Below are positions 22,445 to 31,419 of a stretch of 64,000 nt of DNA, one piece after another. A program made the translations under genes and the position numbers. Location of the stretch: contig OZ253559.1 in the NCBI GenBank assembly GCA_965262785.1, forward strand, positions 868,001 through 932,000, written 5' to 3'. Numbering within the stretch: the first letter of the stretch is position 1; each line of letters starts with the position of its first letter. The DNA is from G965218495 sp965262785 (GTDB lineage: Bacteria > Bacteroidota > Rhodothermia > Rhodothermales > Bin80). The notes beneath the pieces were generated by a model, which searched no databases, was not told the DNA's origin, and saw only the letters and a program-made list of their open reading frames with translations.

Positions 22445-22462
22445 CGGCCCCTTCTACACCAG

Positions 22463-22656
22463 TATCGGGCCAGCGCAAAGGCGGATAAGGCCCCGCTATG
22501 CGACCACCACGTTCCAGCTAGGTATGGCGTACCGCCCCATTCTCTCCAAATTCTGGATAGTGAACGAGGGCAAGACTACGTCGAGGCAATCACACCAAGT
22601 GGCTTGCTAACCGAGTGCACCAGTCTACGACCGGCAGCACCGAGCAAGTCCGCTAA
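22463..22656. other. Intergenic remnant between IS110 copy 2 and ISL3
   Basis: 194 bases with no recognisable gene or RNA. It is probably original spacer downstream of trxB. Confidence 0.4.
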
Positions 22657-22664
22657 ACTTTGTG

Positions 22665-24070
22665 GGCTCTTACCCTAATTAGATGGGTGCAGTGTTGTAT
22701 TCAACGGGAAACGAAATGAGATGATGCGGATTCATACCCGCTTCTTGTCTGTTTCAAGGCCATCAACACGATGGCGCACACGTTCTCTAACCCCAGCAGC
22801 GATATGTCACAACTAAAGACTGATATCGGTTGCCTCTTGGGCATCCAGGCTCCCTGGAAGGTTTCCGAGGTGACGTTTGCGCATGAGGCGCAAGAAGTCC
22901 GGATTCATGTAGCTTGCGAGGACGGCCATCAGCTGCCTTGCCCGGAGTGCGGCTCGGCGTCTCCGGGCTACGACCACCGTCGTCGGCAATGGCGTCACCT
23001 GGATTTGTGCGAGTATCGCACCATGGTGGTTGCGGAACTTCCCCGCGTGGAATGTCCGGAGCATGGAGTGCGCACCGTGTCGGTTCCGTGGGCGGAACCT
23101 ATGTCACGGTTCACTGCAGGGTTTGAGACGCTGGTGATTGATTGGCTGCAGGAGGCGAGTGTATCGGCGGTGTCTCGTCTGATGGGGGTGAGCTGGAATG
23201 CGATAGACGGGATCATGCAGCGCGCGGTGCAACGCGGCCTTGCGCGGAGGAAGGAACGGAATGTAGCCCATATTGGCGTGGATGAGACCTCTTTTCGCAA
23301 GCGCCATGCGTATGTCACCATTGTTTCGGATGCAAAGGCGGGTACGGTGCTGCATGTGGGCGAAGACCGTAAGAAAGAAACACTTACGCGTTGGTATGCT
23401 GGGCTCACTTTGGAGCAACTGGAGGGCATCGAGAGTGTCAGCATGGACATGTGGCCGGCCTACATCAACGCCACGCTGGAGCATGTGCCAGAGGCGCAAC
23501 GGAAGGTGGCCTTTGACAAATTCCACGTAGTGAAATGTCTGGGAACTGCCGTGGACAAGGTTCGGCGCCAGGAGCACCGGGCATTGATGAAGGAAGGCCT
23601 GGAAGACCTCAAGGGAACCAAGTATGATTGGTTGACTCACCCGGCCAACATGTCTGGTAAGCAGAAGGCGCGCTTCCAGCGGTTGCGTACCAGCACGTTG
23701 AAGACGGCCCGCGCGTTGGCTATCAAGGAAATGGCCCTGCAGTTGTGGCACTATGTCCACCGCACATGGGCGCGTAAGGGTTGGGAGCGATGGTTGTCGT
23801 GGGCCATGCGGTGTCGGCTGGACCCGGTCAAGGCAGCCGCCAGAACCATCAAAACACACCTGTGGGGTATCCTCAATGCGATCATCCTGAAGGTGAGCAA
23901 TGGCCCTGCGGAAGGCATCAACAGCCGGATCAAAACAATCAAAGTGCGCAGTAGGGGTTTCCGCAACAAATGGCGATTTGCTAATGCCATTTACTTTCAC
24001 CTCGGAGGCCTAGATCTATACCCCGAAAGCGTCCGCAGGTGAGCTTACCCACTAAAAGAGGGGTAGAGCC
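22665..24070 (+). mobile_element. ISL3-family insertion sequence with 8-bp target duplication
   Basis: Imperfect terminal inverted repeats start GGCTCTTACCCT at 22665 and end AGGGGTAGAGCC at 24070. The perfect duplication ACTTTGTG stands at 22657-22664 and 24071-24078. Eight bases is the duplication length of ISL3 elements. Length is 1,406 bp and the transposase is uninterrupted, so it looks complete. Confidence 0.93.
22771..24042 (+). CDS. ISL3-family transposase
   Basis: 423 residues from the ATG at 22771, or 412 from the ATG at 22804 (MSQLKTDIGCLLGI), which may be the true start. The N-terminal zinc-finger is LPCPECGSASPGYDHRRRQWRHLD, with later cysteine-histidine pair VECPEHGVRTV. The DDE domain shows HIGVDETSFRKRHAYVTI (first Asp), SMDMWPAYI (second Asp) and the terminal Glu in VSNGPAEGINSRIKTIK. 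Ends with the usual FRFANAIYFHLGGL-like segment. Complete. Confidence 0.95.
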   Translation: MAHTFSNPSSDMSQLKTDIGCLLGIQAPWKVSEVTFAHEAQEVRIHVACEDGHQLPCPECGSASPGYDHRRRQWRHLDLCEYRTMVVAELPRVECPEHGVRTVSVPWAEPMSRFTAGFETLVIDWLQEASVSAVSRLMGVSWNAIDGIMQRAVQRGLARRKERNVAHIGVDETSFRKRHAYVTIVSDAKAGTVLHVGEDRKKETLTRWYAGLTLEQLEGIESVSMDMWPAYINATLEHVPEAQRKVAFDKFHVVKCLGTAVDKVRRQEHRALMKEGLEDLKGTKYDWLTHPANMSGKQKARFQRLRTSTLKTARALAIKEMALQLWHYVHRTWARKGWERWLSWAMRCRLDPVKAAARTIKTHLWGILNAIILKVSNGPAEGINSRIKTIKVRSRGFRNKWRFANAIYFHLGGLDLYPESVRR

Positions 24071-24078
24071 ACTTTGTG

Positions 24079-24912
24079 ATACCCGCAACTTGACCACTTT
24101 TGGATTGATGAACGGCCAAGATCAGTAGCGAAAATTCAAACGGCTGATAGTGGATCAGCTGTCACTGGGAGTGCTCCCGCGCGCCGTTTTGCGCTGTTGC
24201 AGCGCAGTCGGCGCTGATTCAGGTTTCTGCCGTCGACAGGTTCGAAGGCAAGTGCCAGCGAAGGAGGTCACGTCCGCCATGTTTTGCCACTTGCACCGAA
24301 GTGGCAGCGAATAGCCTGGCGGCTGCGCTGCGCAAGGTCAGCACATCAGCACGGCGCAGAGGGCGACTGTGGCCAATTGCATTGCGAACTGGGAGGAGCC
24401 AGCAAAATGACGCCCTCACATCCTCTTTGTCCCAAACAAACAGTTTTGGACTCGTCATCCGGTACTTCCTTTTTAGACAATCTCCTGCAAATTCATCTAA
24501 TCAGCATACTGGATAGCGCCTAGGGGTGACCACCCCGCATTACACACTTCTCCTCGGCGCTTCCCCAAAGCGCCGGCGCCGGGTTAACTCCGCATATGGA
24601 CTCGCACAATTAAGCGCGTGTCGTTCTACTGCGCTGCCGTGCACTGCGCCCGCCACTCTCGTCGATGTCTCGCCAACTATCGTTATTCTCGCACTGAACG
24701 GGGAACTCGGCTACATCGTAGTAGGTGCGTGGTGCGCCGAGCTGGTCTTCGCATCTGCGCTGCTACCGCATGAAGATTGTGGACAAGCCAAATCCATGCC
24801 AACTCTCGAATTCAACAGCAAGTCGAAAAGGACAGCACCAAGACCTGCCAGTACGCTAGTGCGTGCACAGGTAGATGTGACGGGGAACAGGTGTGGTGCA
24901 ACGCAGGGGCTG
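24079..24912. other. Long non-coding stretch before a beta-propeller gene
   Basis: About 830 bases. The open frame leading into the downstream gene has no recognisable protein character before the start at 24913, and no RNA signature or repeat was found. Confidence 0.4.
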
Positions 24913-26001
24913 ATGTGGGCTGGACCGGCCTGGCCTGTGACTGGGCAGCCCAGGCTCGCTCTGGGGGCTTGTTTCCTATGGCTGGCATGCGTTGTGGCAT
25001 GCCAGCCTGCGGGGCTGTCCTACCGCGTGGTTGATTCGAACTTCATGGAGTTCGAAGACCTCTTCAGGCCCGTAGACACCGTCCGCTTTGATGCTTCGGT
25101 GCTCATTGGCACGATGCGCTTTGTGGATGTGTCCGACCAGGGCGACTTCCTGATAACGGACGACGTATCGAAGGCACTCCATGTCTTTACGGCTTCTGGC
25201 AATCACGTCCGCACATTCACTGCCGAGCAGTGCAATCCGGAAGATAGTGGGTGGCTGCTCAGTGCCCGGTTTCTTGAGGGTGGCGGAATGATTGCCACTA
25301 CATCAAGCGGGATCTACGCCTTCAATGCAGACGGATCTTGCGAGAAGCGGCTGCTTGATCTGCCTACCAATCGCGCCTCATTCTGCGAGTGGCGGGGTTC
25401 TGCCTACTTTCTGGAACCCAAACTACCGACCCCTAAGATCTATGCCTATTCTGTTGAATCGGGCATTATTCGGGACTATGATCTCAGGAAACCCCAGTTC
25501 CCAGGAGTAACGACCGTAAACATGGGCCGGATAGGACATCAGATAGCCTGCTTTGATCACGGCGTCTTCTATCGCTATCCAGAGAGCAGTGACGGTGAAC
25601 CTCTTTGGCCTGGTAATACCCCGGTGATTCATCGGCCGACGTTCTTTCGTCCTCCCCAACGTGATGTGATGGAGACCAAAAACATGTCCGCCTACATAGA
25701 CGACTTGAGGGAGCTGTCGCGTGAGGCAACCTATTCGAGCGGCCTCTTTGACCTCGATGAGACCCACCGGTTGGTTACGTTTGAGTCCTCACGAGCCGGG
25801 GTGCCACTTAACATAGTCAATACGGAGATTCAAACCAGTGTGAGTACCGTGACAGATCTGCGTTTCATACTGGCCAAGCATGGCTCTCTCTATGTGCTAG
25901 GAGACCATGAACCACTTCCGTCGGGCGAGGTTGGCAATAGAATGCTTGAGCTCTGGCGATTCAGTCCATTTGAAGCGCCAAATGACGAGGTGACGGAGTG
26001 A
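24913..26001 (+). CDS. Six-bladed beta-propeller lipoprotein (subfamily B)
   Basis: 362 residues from the ATG at 24913, which sets up a signal peptide ending in a lipobox-like LACVVAC. The upstream open frame lacks homology. The mature start (VDSNFMEFEDLFRPVDTVRFDASVLIG) matches the paralogue at 43093-44181 (VDSPVVPFEELFVFEDTIRLDASVLLG). Blades follow: VDVSDQGDFLITDDVSKALHVF and ITTEG-like segments, then a characteristic NMGRIGHQIACFDHGVFYRYPE close to NMGYWGRAMACFDDGPYFVF of the paralogue. Function is unknown; the architecture suggests a surface or periplasmic binding protein. A truncated redoxin-like gene follows by 79 bases. Confidence 0.7.
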   Translation: MWAGPAWPVTGQPRLALGACFLWLACVVACQPAGLSYRVVDSNFMEFEDLFRPVDTVRFDASVLIGTMRFVDVSDQGDFLITDDVSKALHVFTASGNHVRTFTAEQCNPEDSGWLLSARFLEGGGMIATTSSGIYAFNADGSCEKRLLDLPTNRASFCEWRGSAYFLEPKLPTPKIYAYSVESGIIRDYDLRKPQFPGVTTVNMGRIGHQIACFDHGVFYRYPESSDGEPLWPGNTPVIHRPTFFRPPQRDVMETKNMSAYIDDLRELSREATYSSGLFDLDETHRLVTFESSRAGVPLNIVNTEIQTSVSTVTDLRFILAKHGSLYVLGDHEPLPSGEVGNRMLELWRFSPFEAPNDEVTE

Positions 26002-26080
26002 GGGCTATTCACGATACCGCTCAGGTTCATTTGGGTGAGGGGTCTTGCTCAATTAGGTACTTCGTCCAGTACGGGAGTCC

Positions 26081-26521
26081 ATGACAAAGTCTCTCTGGTT
26101 TATCGGGTCATTCGCCGGCATGCTGCTTGTGTGCCTTGCCGGATGGGGACTGGTCACGGCACAAATGGGCACCCGCAAAGCCGCCGATGCGGATAATGCC
26201 AACGCTTCTCTCTTGAATCTGGAGATTCCGACCAGTGACGTAACCGATGCAAAGACCGGTGAGCCAGTGTTATTGATGGAGGCTCTATTGTCGGATGGCG
26301 TGGTGATATTGCTTGGCGGTATGGGCTGCTCGCTGGACCAAGTAGAAGTGCTAGAGTGGTGGCAAGGGTACAAGGCAGCGACAGATGCAGCACAACAGGA
26401 AATTATCGCCCTGTACGCCGATCCCTTGTTGGGCGTTGAAAGAAGCCAGTATGAAACCCTTGTGCTGCGGCGCGCAAGGGAAGTACATTTCCCCACGCCG
26501 TCACGATTTCTGGTGCTATGA
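26081..26521 (+). CDS. Redoxin-like membrane-anchored protein, probably truncated
   Basis: 146 residues. An N-terminal membrane segment (WFIGSFAGMLLVCLAGWGLV) is followed by a thioredoxin-fold start: GVVILLGGMGCSLDQVEVLEWW, where a single cysteine stands at the place of the redoxin active site, then EIIALYADPLLGVERSQYE. The fold would normally need another 40-60 residues. Instead the frame stops after PSRFLVL, and the following DNA is a sigma-factor pseudogene. It is probably a truncated or frameshifted partner of the beta-propeller gene upstream. Family call is tentative. Confidence 0.4.
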   Translation: MTKSLWFIGSFAGMLLVCLAGWGLVTAQMGTRKAADADNANASLLNLEIPTSDVTDAKTGEPVLLMEALLSDGVVILLGGMGCSLDQVEVLEWWQGYKAATDAAQQEIIALYADPLLGVERSQYETLVLRRAREVHFPTPSRFLVL

Positions 26522-26534
26522 GCCGGACGTGGTG

Positions 26535-27565
26535 CCTGCGCAGCTCAACCACGACCGTATGGCCCTGAATCGGGTGCTGAGCGGCGAGGAAACGGCACTC
26601 AATGCGCTGCTGCTCTGGCAACCCGATCTCGGGCGCAAGATCCGCAAGAATGCCAACGTGGCGGCGAGCATGACCTGCACGCTCCCGAATGGCTGACCCC
26701 CGACTATGTCGCCGTGGTGGACGCATGGGTGGAGGCCACTATGGTTCGGCCAGCCGGCGTTTCAACAGTGTCCAATACTGCATGCTCAAGAGTTGACGCT
26801 GCGCCCGGCGTGTGGTGGCCAAAGCGGAGTGGTTGCCCGGGCGACGCGCCTACGATGCGCGTCACGCGTACGAAGACCTGTGCTGCGCGCTGAGACGTGG
26901 AGAATCGCATCAATGAGAAGCAGCCCATGCCGAATGTACACCTGAGTGGAAACATGACGGATACCCATGGCCAGTCAAGCATACGATCCTGTGTAGCAGA
27001 AAGGCAAAGGCACTTCTGGAGCAGAGCCCAGAGGCCTTCCTTGCGCGGCCCGAACCGCTTCTGTGCTGCATGGCAGCATCCGCCCTGCCACCCCAGAGGG
27101 GCTACCCCCGTATGCGCTAATGTGTCTTTGCTCACGAAAAGCCATGACCGGGCAATCACGAATTGCGAGGAGTTAGCAGCGGAGCTCAACAGCGGCGTGG
27201 ACAAGGTCCGTGAAACCATGCAGCATACAAGGCAGTACTTTTCCATGAACGCGCCCTTAAACGAGGATGACGACAATAGCCTGTTGGATCCTATGCCGAG
27301 CAGCGAATTCGTCGTGCCAGACGACGCGGTGCTCGACGAGTCGGACACAACCGACATCGAAAATGCGTTAAGCGTGCTGGAAGCCAAAGAAGCGGAATTC
27401 ACGCGGCTCTACTTTCGCATAGGCCACGAGCATCCGTAAACGCCGGAAGAGATCGGGCAGCGCTTTGAGCTGACCCGTGAGCGTGTCCAACTGGTCAAGG
27501 GAAAAGCCCTCCGTATGCTGCGCCAGAAGCATCGGAGTGATTATCTCAAGGCACATAACGGATAA
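26535..27565 (+). pseudogene. Decayed sigma-70 (RpoD-like) sigma factor gene
   Basis: The C-terminal part is clear in one frame: ELAAELNSGVDKVRETM (region 3), YFSMNAPLNEDDDNSLLDPM, then IENALSVLEAKEAEFTRLYF, a TAA stop at 27437-27439, and immediately after it in the same frame TPEEIGQRFELTRERVQLVK (region 4 helix-turn-helix) to the stop at 27563-27565. The stop replaces the residue between HP and TPEEIG. Upstream scraps are weaker: RVLSGEETALNALLLWQPDL near 26570 resembles regions 1.2-2.1, but frames change several times. It was presumably a second copy of a housekeeping-like sigma factor. The N-terminal extent is uncertain. Confidence 0.65.
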
Positions 27566-27763
27566 CCGAGTTCTGCAGCGTAGTCCGACTCTGCTGACGG
27601 GTCGCCCCTCGTGCGCACGCGCATTAAAATAAAGCTGCATGCTGAAGCGTCCTATGCGGACCAGCGTACGATGCGGTGTGTACCACTGCGCGTGCTTTGT
27701 CGCAATCTCCATACACAATCACCGGCCCGAAGCACGCAAGTCACCTTTAACGCCTTCACTGCC

Positions 27764-29131
27764 ATGTATGCACTCACCCGGCGGATCATCCCGCTTTCCT
27801 TCGTAGCCGTTCTTGCCGTGGGTCTGGTTCAGGCCCAGGCTGTTCAGACGATCACCCTCAACGATGCGGTGCGAATTGCACTGGATCAGAATCACGAGCT
27901 CAAGGTCAGCGCCAACCAAGTGCGGCAGGGGGAGAATTCCCTGCGCAAGGCCAAGTACTTTCTGACTCCAAACATCAGCTTCTATACCAGTACCAGCCGC
28001 AGATTCGGGCTGTACTTTGACCAGACCGCGGCGACGCTCGTCCACAAATCGAGCGAGTATTTCAACCTCAGCACCAGCACAAGCATTACTGTGTTTGATG
28101 GATTCAGGGAATGGGCGACACTAAAGCAGGCCCGGCTGACCGTGGCGGAAACCGGACTAGTGCACGAGCAGAAGCGGCAGCAGGTGGTGTTCCTGGTAAT
28201 GAATCAGTACCTGGTCTTGCTCAAGGCGCGATCTCAGGTCGCTATACAGCAGGAAAATCTCGCGGCACAGGAGCAGTTATTGGAGCAGGTTGAACAGTTT
28301 GCCAACGCTGGCTTGCGTCCGGTAGCCGATCTCTTCCAGCAGCAGGCGGCAACCGCCCGGGCGGAGCTGGTGCTCCTGGGTGCGCAGCGTGACGCGGGGG
28401 CGGCCGAAAATCTCCTGATCCAGACGCTCCAGCTTGATCCCTTTGGAGAATATGACTTTGTGGTGCCGGACCTTTCGGCGCGTGCACCGGTGGCGGAGGT
28501 CTATGATGTTGAAGACATGGTGCGCACGGCCTTTGAGCGGCGCTCGGACCTGCGTGCGCGGGAGGCTGCCATTGGTGTCAGTGAACAGGGGATCAGGATC
28601 GCACGTGCCGGTTGGATGCCGCAAGTGAGCCTTTCGGCGGGCGCCGGCAGCGGCTACTCAAGCGTGCAGGGCTTCGCCAGTGGGCGAACGACGCCTTTTG
28701 GCACGCAGCTCCAGAACAACAGGAGCGAGAATCTGGGGCTCAGCCTGTCGATTCCCATCCTTGACAAGTTCAAGTCCAGAACGGATATCCAGAGCGCGCG
28801 GATTCAGCATAACAATGCGCAGCTCGACCTCGAGAGCCTGCGCCAGAAGATCCGGTTGGATGTGCGACAAGCCTATCTGGACTACCTGTGGGACGAGAAG
28901 TCCCTCGACGTATCAGAAAAGCAGCTCGTGGCAGCGCAGCAAGCGCTGGAAGCAGCGCAGAAGCAGTTCAATGCGGGCTCAAAGACTCTGATAGAGCTTG
29001 CGGAGGTGCGGTCCAGCTACGTGGAAGCCGCCAACAACCGGGCTGACGCGATCAGCAGTTTCTTCTTCCGCAAGCTGCTGATCGACTACTACATCGGCGT
29101 GCTTGACCCAGGCAAGCCGCTATTCGATTAA
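27764..29131 (+). CDS. TolC-family outer-membrane efflux protein
   Basis: 455 residues from the ATG at 27764, with signal peptide MYALTRRIIPLSFVAVLAVG ending near QAQA. Two OEP repeats are seen: TITLNDAVRIALDQNHELKV at the start and VYDVEDMVRTAFERRSDLRA in the middle, each followed by long amphipathic, Gln/Ala-rich helices (QENLAAQEQLLEQVEQFANAG; LVAAQQALEAAQKQFNAGSK). Typical length. These proteins form trimeric outer-membrane channels with an adaptor and an inner-membrane pump. The adaptor gene that should follow at 29144 is disrupted, so the channel is orphaned here. Confidence 0.9.
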   Translation: MYALTRRIIPLSFVAVLAVGLVQAQAVQTITLNDAVRIALDQNHELKVSANQVRQGENSLRKAKYFLTPNISFYTSTSRRFGLYFDQTAATLVHKSSEYFNLSTSTSITVFDGFREWATLKQARLTVAETGLVHEQKRQQVVFLVMNQYLVLLKARSQVAIQQENLAAQEQLLEQVEQFANAGLRPVADLFQQQAATARAELVLLGAQRDAGAAENLLIQTLQLDPFGEYDFVVPDLSARAPVAEVYDVEDMVRTAFERRSDLRAREAAIGVSEQGIRIARAGWMPQVSLSAGAGSGYSSVQGFASGRTTPFGTQLQNNRSENLGLSLSIPILDKFKSRTDIQSARIQHNNAQLDLESLRQKIRLDVRQAYLDYLWDEKSLDVSEKQLVAAQQALEAAQKQFNAGSKTLIELAEVRSSYVEAANNRADAISSFFFRKLLIDYYIGVLDPGKPLFD

Positions 29132-29143
29132 CCCAGTAGGTTC

Positions 29144-29317
29144 ATGGCAAAGAAGAAAAAGAAAACATAGCCCATCACCCGGCGTCTGCGCTTCAGACTC
29201 GGTGACGGACTGTTTTTGGCACCCATCCTGGCGTTGGCTGCGGGGCAGCTTGGGGGTAATCAGACCTGCGGCACGGGTGTTGAAATTGCTCGTGTGGGAT
29301 TCGGTACTATCACACGG
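29144..29317 (+). pseudogene. HlyD/RND-type periplasmic adaptor gene, 5' fragment
   Basis: Starts 12 bases after the tolC-like stop with ATG GCA AAG AAG..., reading MAKKKKKT and then a TAG stop at 29168-29170. The same frame continues with a membrane segment (GLFLAPILALAAGQLGG) and GVEIARVGFGTITR. It breaks off at the IS21 left end and resumes at 37871. With one copy of the 7-bp duplication removed, the joint reads GVEIARVGFGTITR-TVTAFGRVHPGVEVSV, which is adaptor-like and in frame. The poly-lysine start and anchor are usual for these adaptors. Confidence 0.75.
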
Positions 29318-29369
29318 TGCATATTCCGACGATGTGGGCCACCAGTGGTTGGGTGCGAAGTTAGCAACT

Positions 29370-30131
29370 TTATCTCTTTTTTTGTGGTGTGTTGGAGGGC
29401 CATAAGGACTTCTTCTTCCGCATAGATTCTCCGACCAGTTCGATTTTGTGCGCGTTGTGGATTAGACGATCGAGCACGGCGTCGGCCAAGGTAGGATCCT
29501 CCATGGTTTCATGCCATTGTTCCACTGGATACTGACTCGTCGCAATGGTGGATCGTGTGTCATACCGATCGTCGAGGAGCTCCAGCAGATGCCGTTGCTG
29601 TTCTGCGGAAAGGTGCCCGAGACTCCAATCATCCAACACCAGCACGTCCATTTTGGCGAGCTTGTTCAAGAGTTGCTGATAGCGTCCATCGGCGTGAGCG
29701 ATCTGCAAATCCTCCATGAGTCGGGGCAGTCGGTGATACTGTGCCCGAAAGTTCTCCAGGCACGCCTTGTGTGCAAACGCGCAGGCCAAGTAGCTTTTTC
29801 CGACTCCGGTTGCGCCGGTGATGACGATGTTCTGGTGACGTCGTACCCATTGACAACTGGCCAGATGCAGCATGAGATGCTTATCGAGTCCGCGGCCCTG
29901 CCCGTAGTCGATATCCGCCACAGAGGCCTGATGCTTCAACCTAGCGCGCCCCAGCCGCTGCGCCAGGCGACGCGAGTCACGCACAGCCATCTCGTTGTCG
30001 ACCATCAGTGCGAGGCGGTCCGTAAAGGTCAGCTCGTCCATGTCGGCGGTGACCAACTGGTCACGCAGGGCATTGGCCATGCCGAACAGACGCATGTGTT
30101 CAAGTTTGGCTACGGTAGGATGGGTGAGCAT
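29370..30131 (-). CDS. istB: IS21 helper ATPase IstB
   Basis: 253 residues. The Walker A motif is GATGVGKSYLA within NIVITGATGVGKSYLACAFA, the Walker B is VLVLDDWSLG, and a later segment is TSQYPVEQWHETMEDPTLAD, all in DnaA/DnaC-like AAA+ order. IstB multimerises on target DNA and activates the IstA transposase. The start overlaps the end of istA by about 30 bases, as usual in IS21. IstB is intact although its partner is split, so the element cannot move by itself. Confidence 0.95.
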   Translation of the reverse strand: MLTHPTVAKLEHMRLFGMANALRDQLVTADMDELTFTDRLALMVDNEMAVRDSRRLAQRLGRARLKHQASVADIDYGQGRGLDKHLMLHLASCQWVRRHQNIVITGATGVGKSYLACAFAHKACLENFRAQYHRLPRLMEDLQIAHADGRYQQLLNKLAKMDVLVLDDWSLGHLSAEQQRHLLELLDDRYDTRSTIATSQYPVEQWHETMEDPTLADAVLDRLIHNAHKIELVGESMRKKKSLWPSNTPQKKR

Positions 30132-30936
30132 TCCTCTTCCTCCTTTGGGGATGAATTACTGTAATAGGCGGCACCGCGAATGTTGTTGTGCTCAACGACA
30201 CAGGGCCGCTGACTGCCTGCGGCGCTTGCGATCTTCTCAACGATCTGCTTGACCGCGGGGTAACTGAAGACTTGCTGTCCAGCGCTTCTTTCGCCGCTGC
30301 CTCCATGGCGCGCGCACCATGCTTCTTCGCCAGGCCCAGAAGGCTTCTGCATCGCGCGAAGCACTGCTCTGGGATATCGAATCGGTGGAAGTTGGCTTGG
30401 ATCAACGCCTGGGTGTGCGTGCCGACTTCGGCGGCCCAATTCACAAAGCGCTCTGGCGTCCACGCGGCGTAGGCTTGATGGTGCGAGGGCATGTGATGCT
30501 GGTTCGTCACATGTTGACCTCGCAAAAGACCACGACGATGCGCTGCTATGTACGTATCATCCTGCCGATCGAGGTAAATCTCCACCGTGTCCTGGTGTAC
30601 CAGCGCGTAGACGGTCTTTCCTGCATACTTGAAGGGTACGCTGTAGTAGCATTTGTCGATCGACACGTGATAATTGAACTGCACCTTACGCTTGCTCGTC
30701 CACTCACCGTACCGGTAAGGCGTGCGTGGTAGCGGGCGTAGCGCAGGCTTGTCCAGATCTACAAACCAGCTGTGACGACTGCCATCCTTTTTCTGGAAGG
30801 GCTGGGCGTTGAGTGCTTCCAGCAACGGGGCGATGGCTGCATTCAGGTCTTGTAGACTGGAGAAGTGACGATTGCGAAGTGGCGCCAGGATGCGCCTTTG
30901 AGCCTGCAACACGGCGTTCTCAACGGCGGCTTTATC
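30100..30936 (-). pseudogene. istA: IS21 transposase IstA, C-terminal fragment
   Basis: From the serine-recombinase junction the frame reads DKAAVENAVLQAQRRILAPL, then FVDLDKPALRPLPRTPYRY and VSIDKCYYSVPFKYAGKTV, down to the stop at 30100. These are the post-catalytic and beta-barrel regions of IstA. The N-terminal fragment lies 6 kb away at 36908-37680 in the same orientation. The two parts meet at a shared TTATC. Joined, they give a normal IstA of about 535 residues. Confidence 0.9.
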
Positions 30937-31049
30937 TCAGGTTGCCAAATGCGAAGCAGCCGGAATCATCGTTAGCCCAAGCCAGCGGATCATCCTGGCC
31001 GGATGCCGGTCGGCGGCAGCATGTCGCGGCGGCCAGCTCAGACGGCTAT

Positions 31050-31304
31050 GTGGAAGTCACGCATCCCTTCCATCCGTGGCGCAGGCGCAGATTCCCGCGC
31101 CAATACTGCCTGACGACCGGTAATGTGCAGCTGGTGCGCTGCATCGTGGATGAGGAAACGCTGCGGTGCTTGCCCAGAGCGTGGACAGACCTGCGCGTGG
31201 TAGACGACTTCGAGCGGGCATCGGCGGGCCGTGCACTCTTTCGGGCAGACGATCTTGTGGCACTGAGGTCGCTGGTGGACACACTTCTGGATGATCACCA
31301 TTAA
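31050..31304 (+). CDS. DUF5372-like small protein of a recombinase unit
   Basis: 84 residues from a GTG at 31050 (the frame is open further upstream but only into istA). It reads MEVTHPFHPWRRRRFPRQ, then EETLRCLPRAWTDLRVVDDF and SAGRALFRADDLVALRSLV. The VTHPFHP start and 'h.hP..WTDh....F....AGR..FR..DLh.L' pattern are what I recall of the DUF5372 family, which often stands next to HTH and recombinase genes. Its function is not known; a DNA-binding or directionality role for the recombinase would be a guess. Confidence 0.6.
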   Translation: MEVTHPFHPWRRRRFPRQYCLTTGNVQLVRCIVDEETLRCLPRAWTDLRVVDDFERASAGRALFRADDLVALRSLVDTLLDDHH

Positions 31305-31419
31305 TTCAACATATGATCAAGAATTACGCAACATTACTGCAAATGAAGCGTCATATAGCTCCAATATATCGCTGTTCTGTGCGTATTGTTGTCGCATTCC
31401 GAAGCAGTGTGTATATTCC

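Larger units (their letters stand above)
20917..22462 (+). mobile_element. IS110-family (IS1111-like) element, copy 2
   Basis: Near-identical to copy 1 across the whole element. It has the same 12-bp subterminal inverted repeats and a 5-bp insertion in the 3' non-coding part (AGAACAGAACA versus AGAAA). It lies in intergenic sequence 78 bp beyond the IS1634 right repeat. The right flank reads TATCGGGCC; that of copy 1 reads TATCTGGCC, 2 bases further out. Confidence 0.88.

Noticed and set aside
17589..22462. Two IS110 copies acting as a composite transposon around the IS1634 half
   Set aside because: IS110 elements lack terminal inverted repeats and insert individually. Copy 1 sits within the IS1634 transposase and copy 2 outside its direct repeat, so separate insertions explain the layout.
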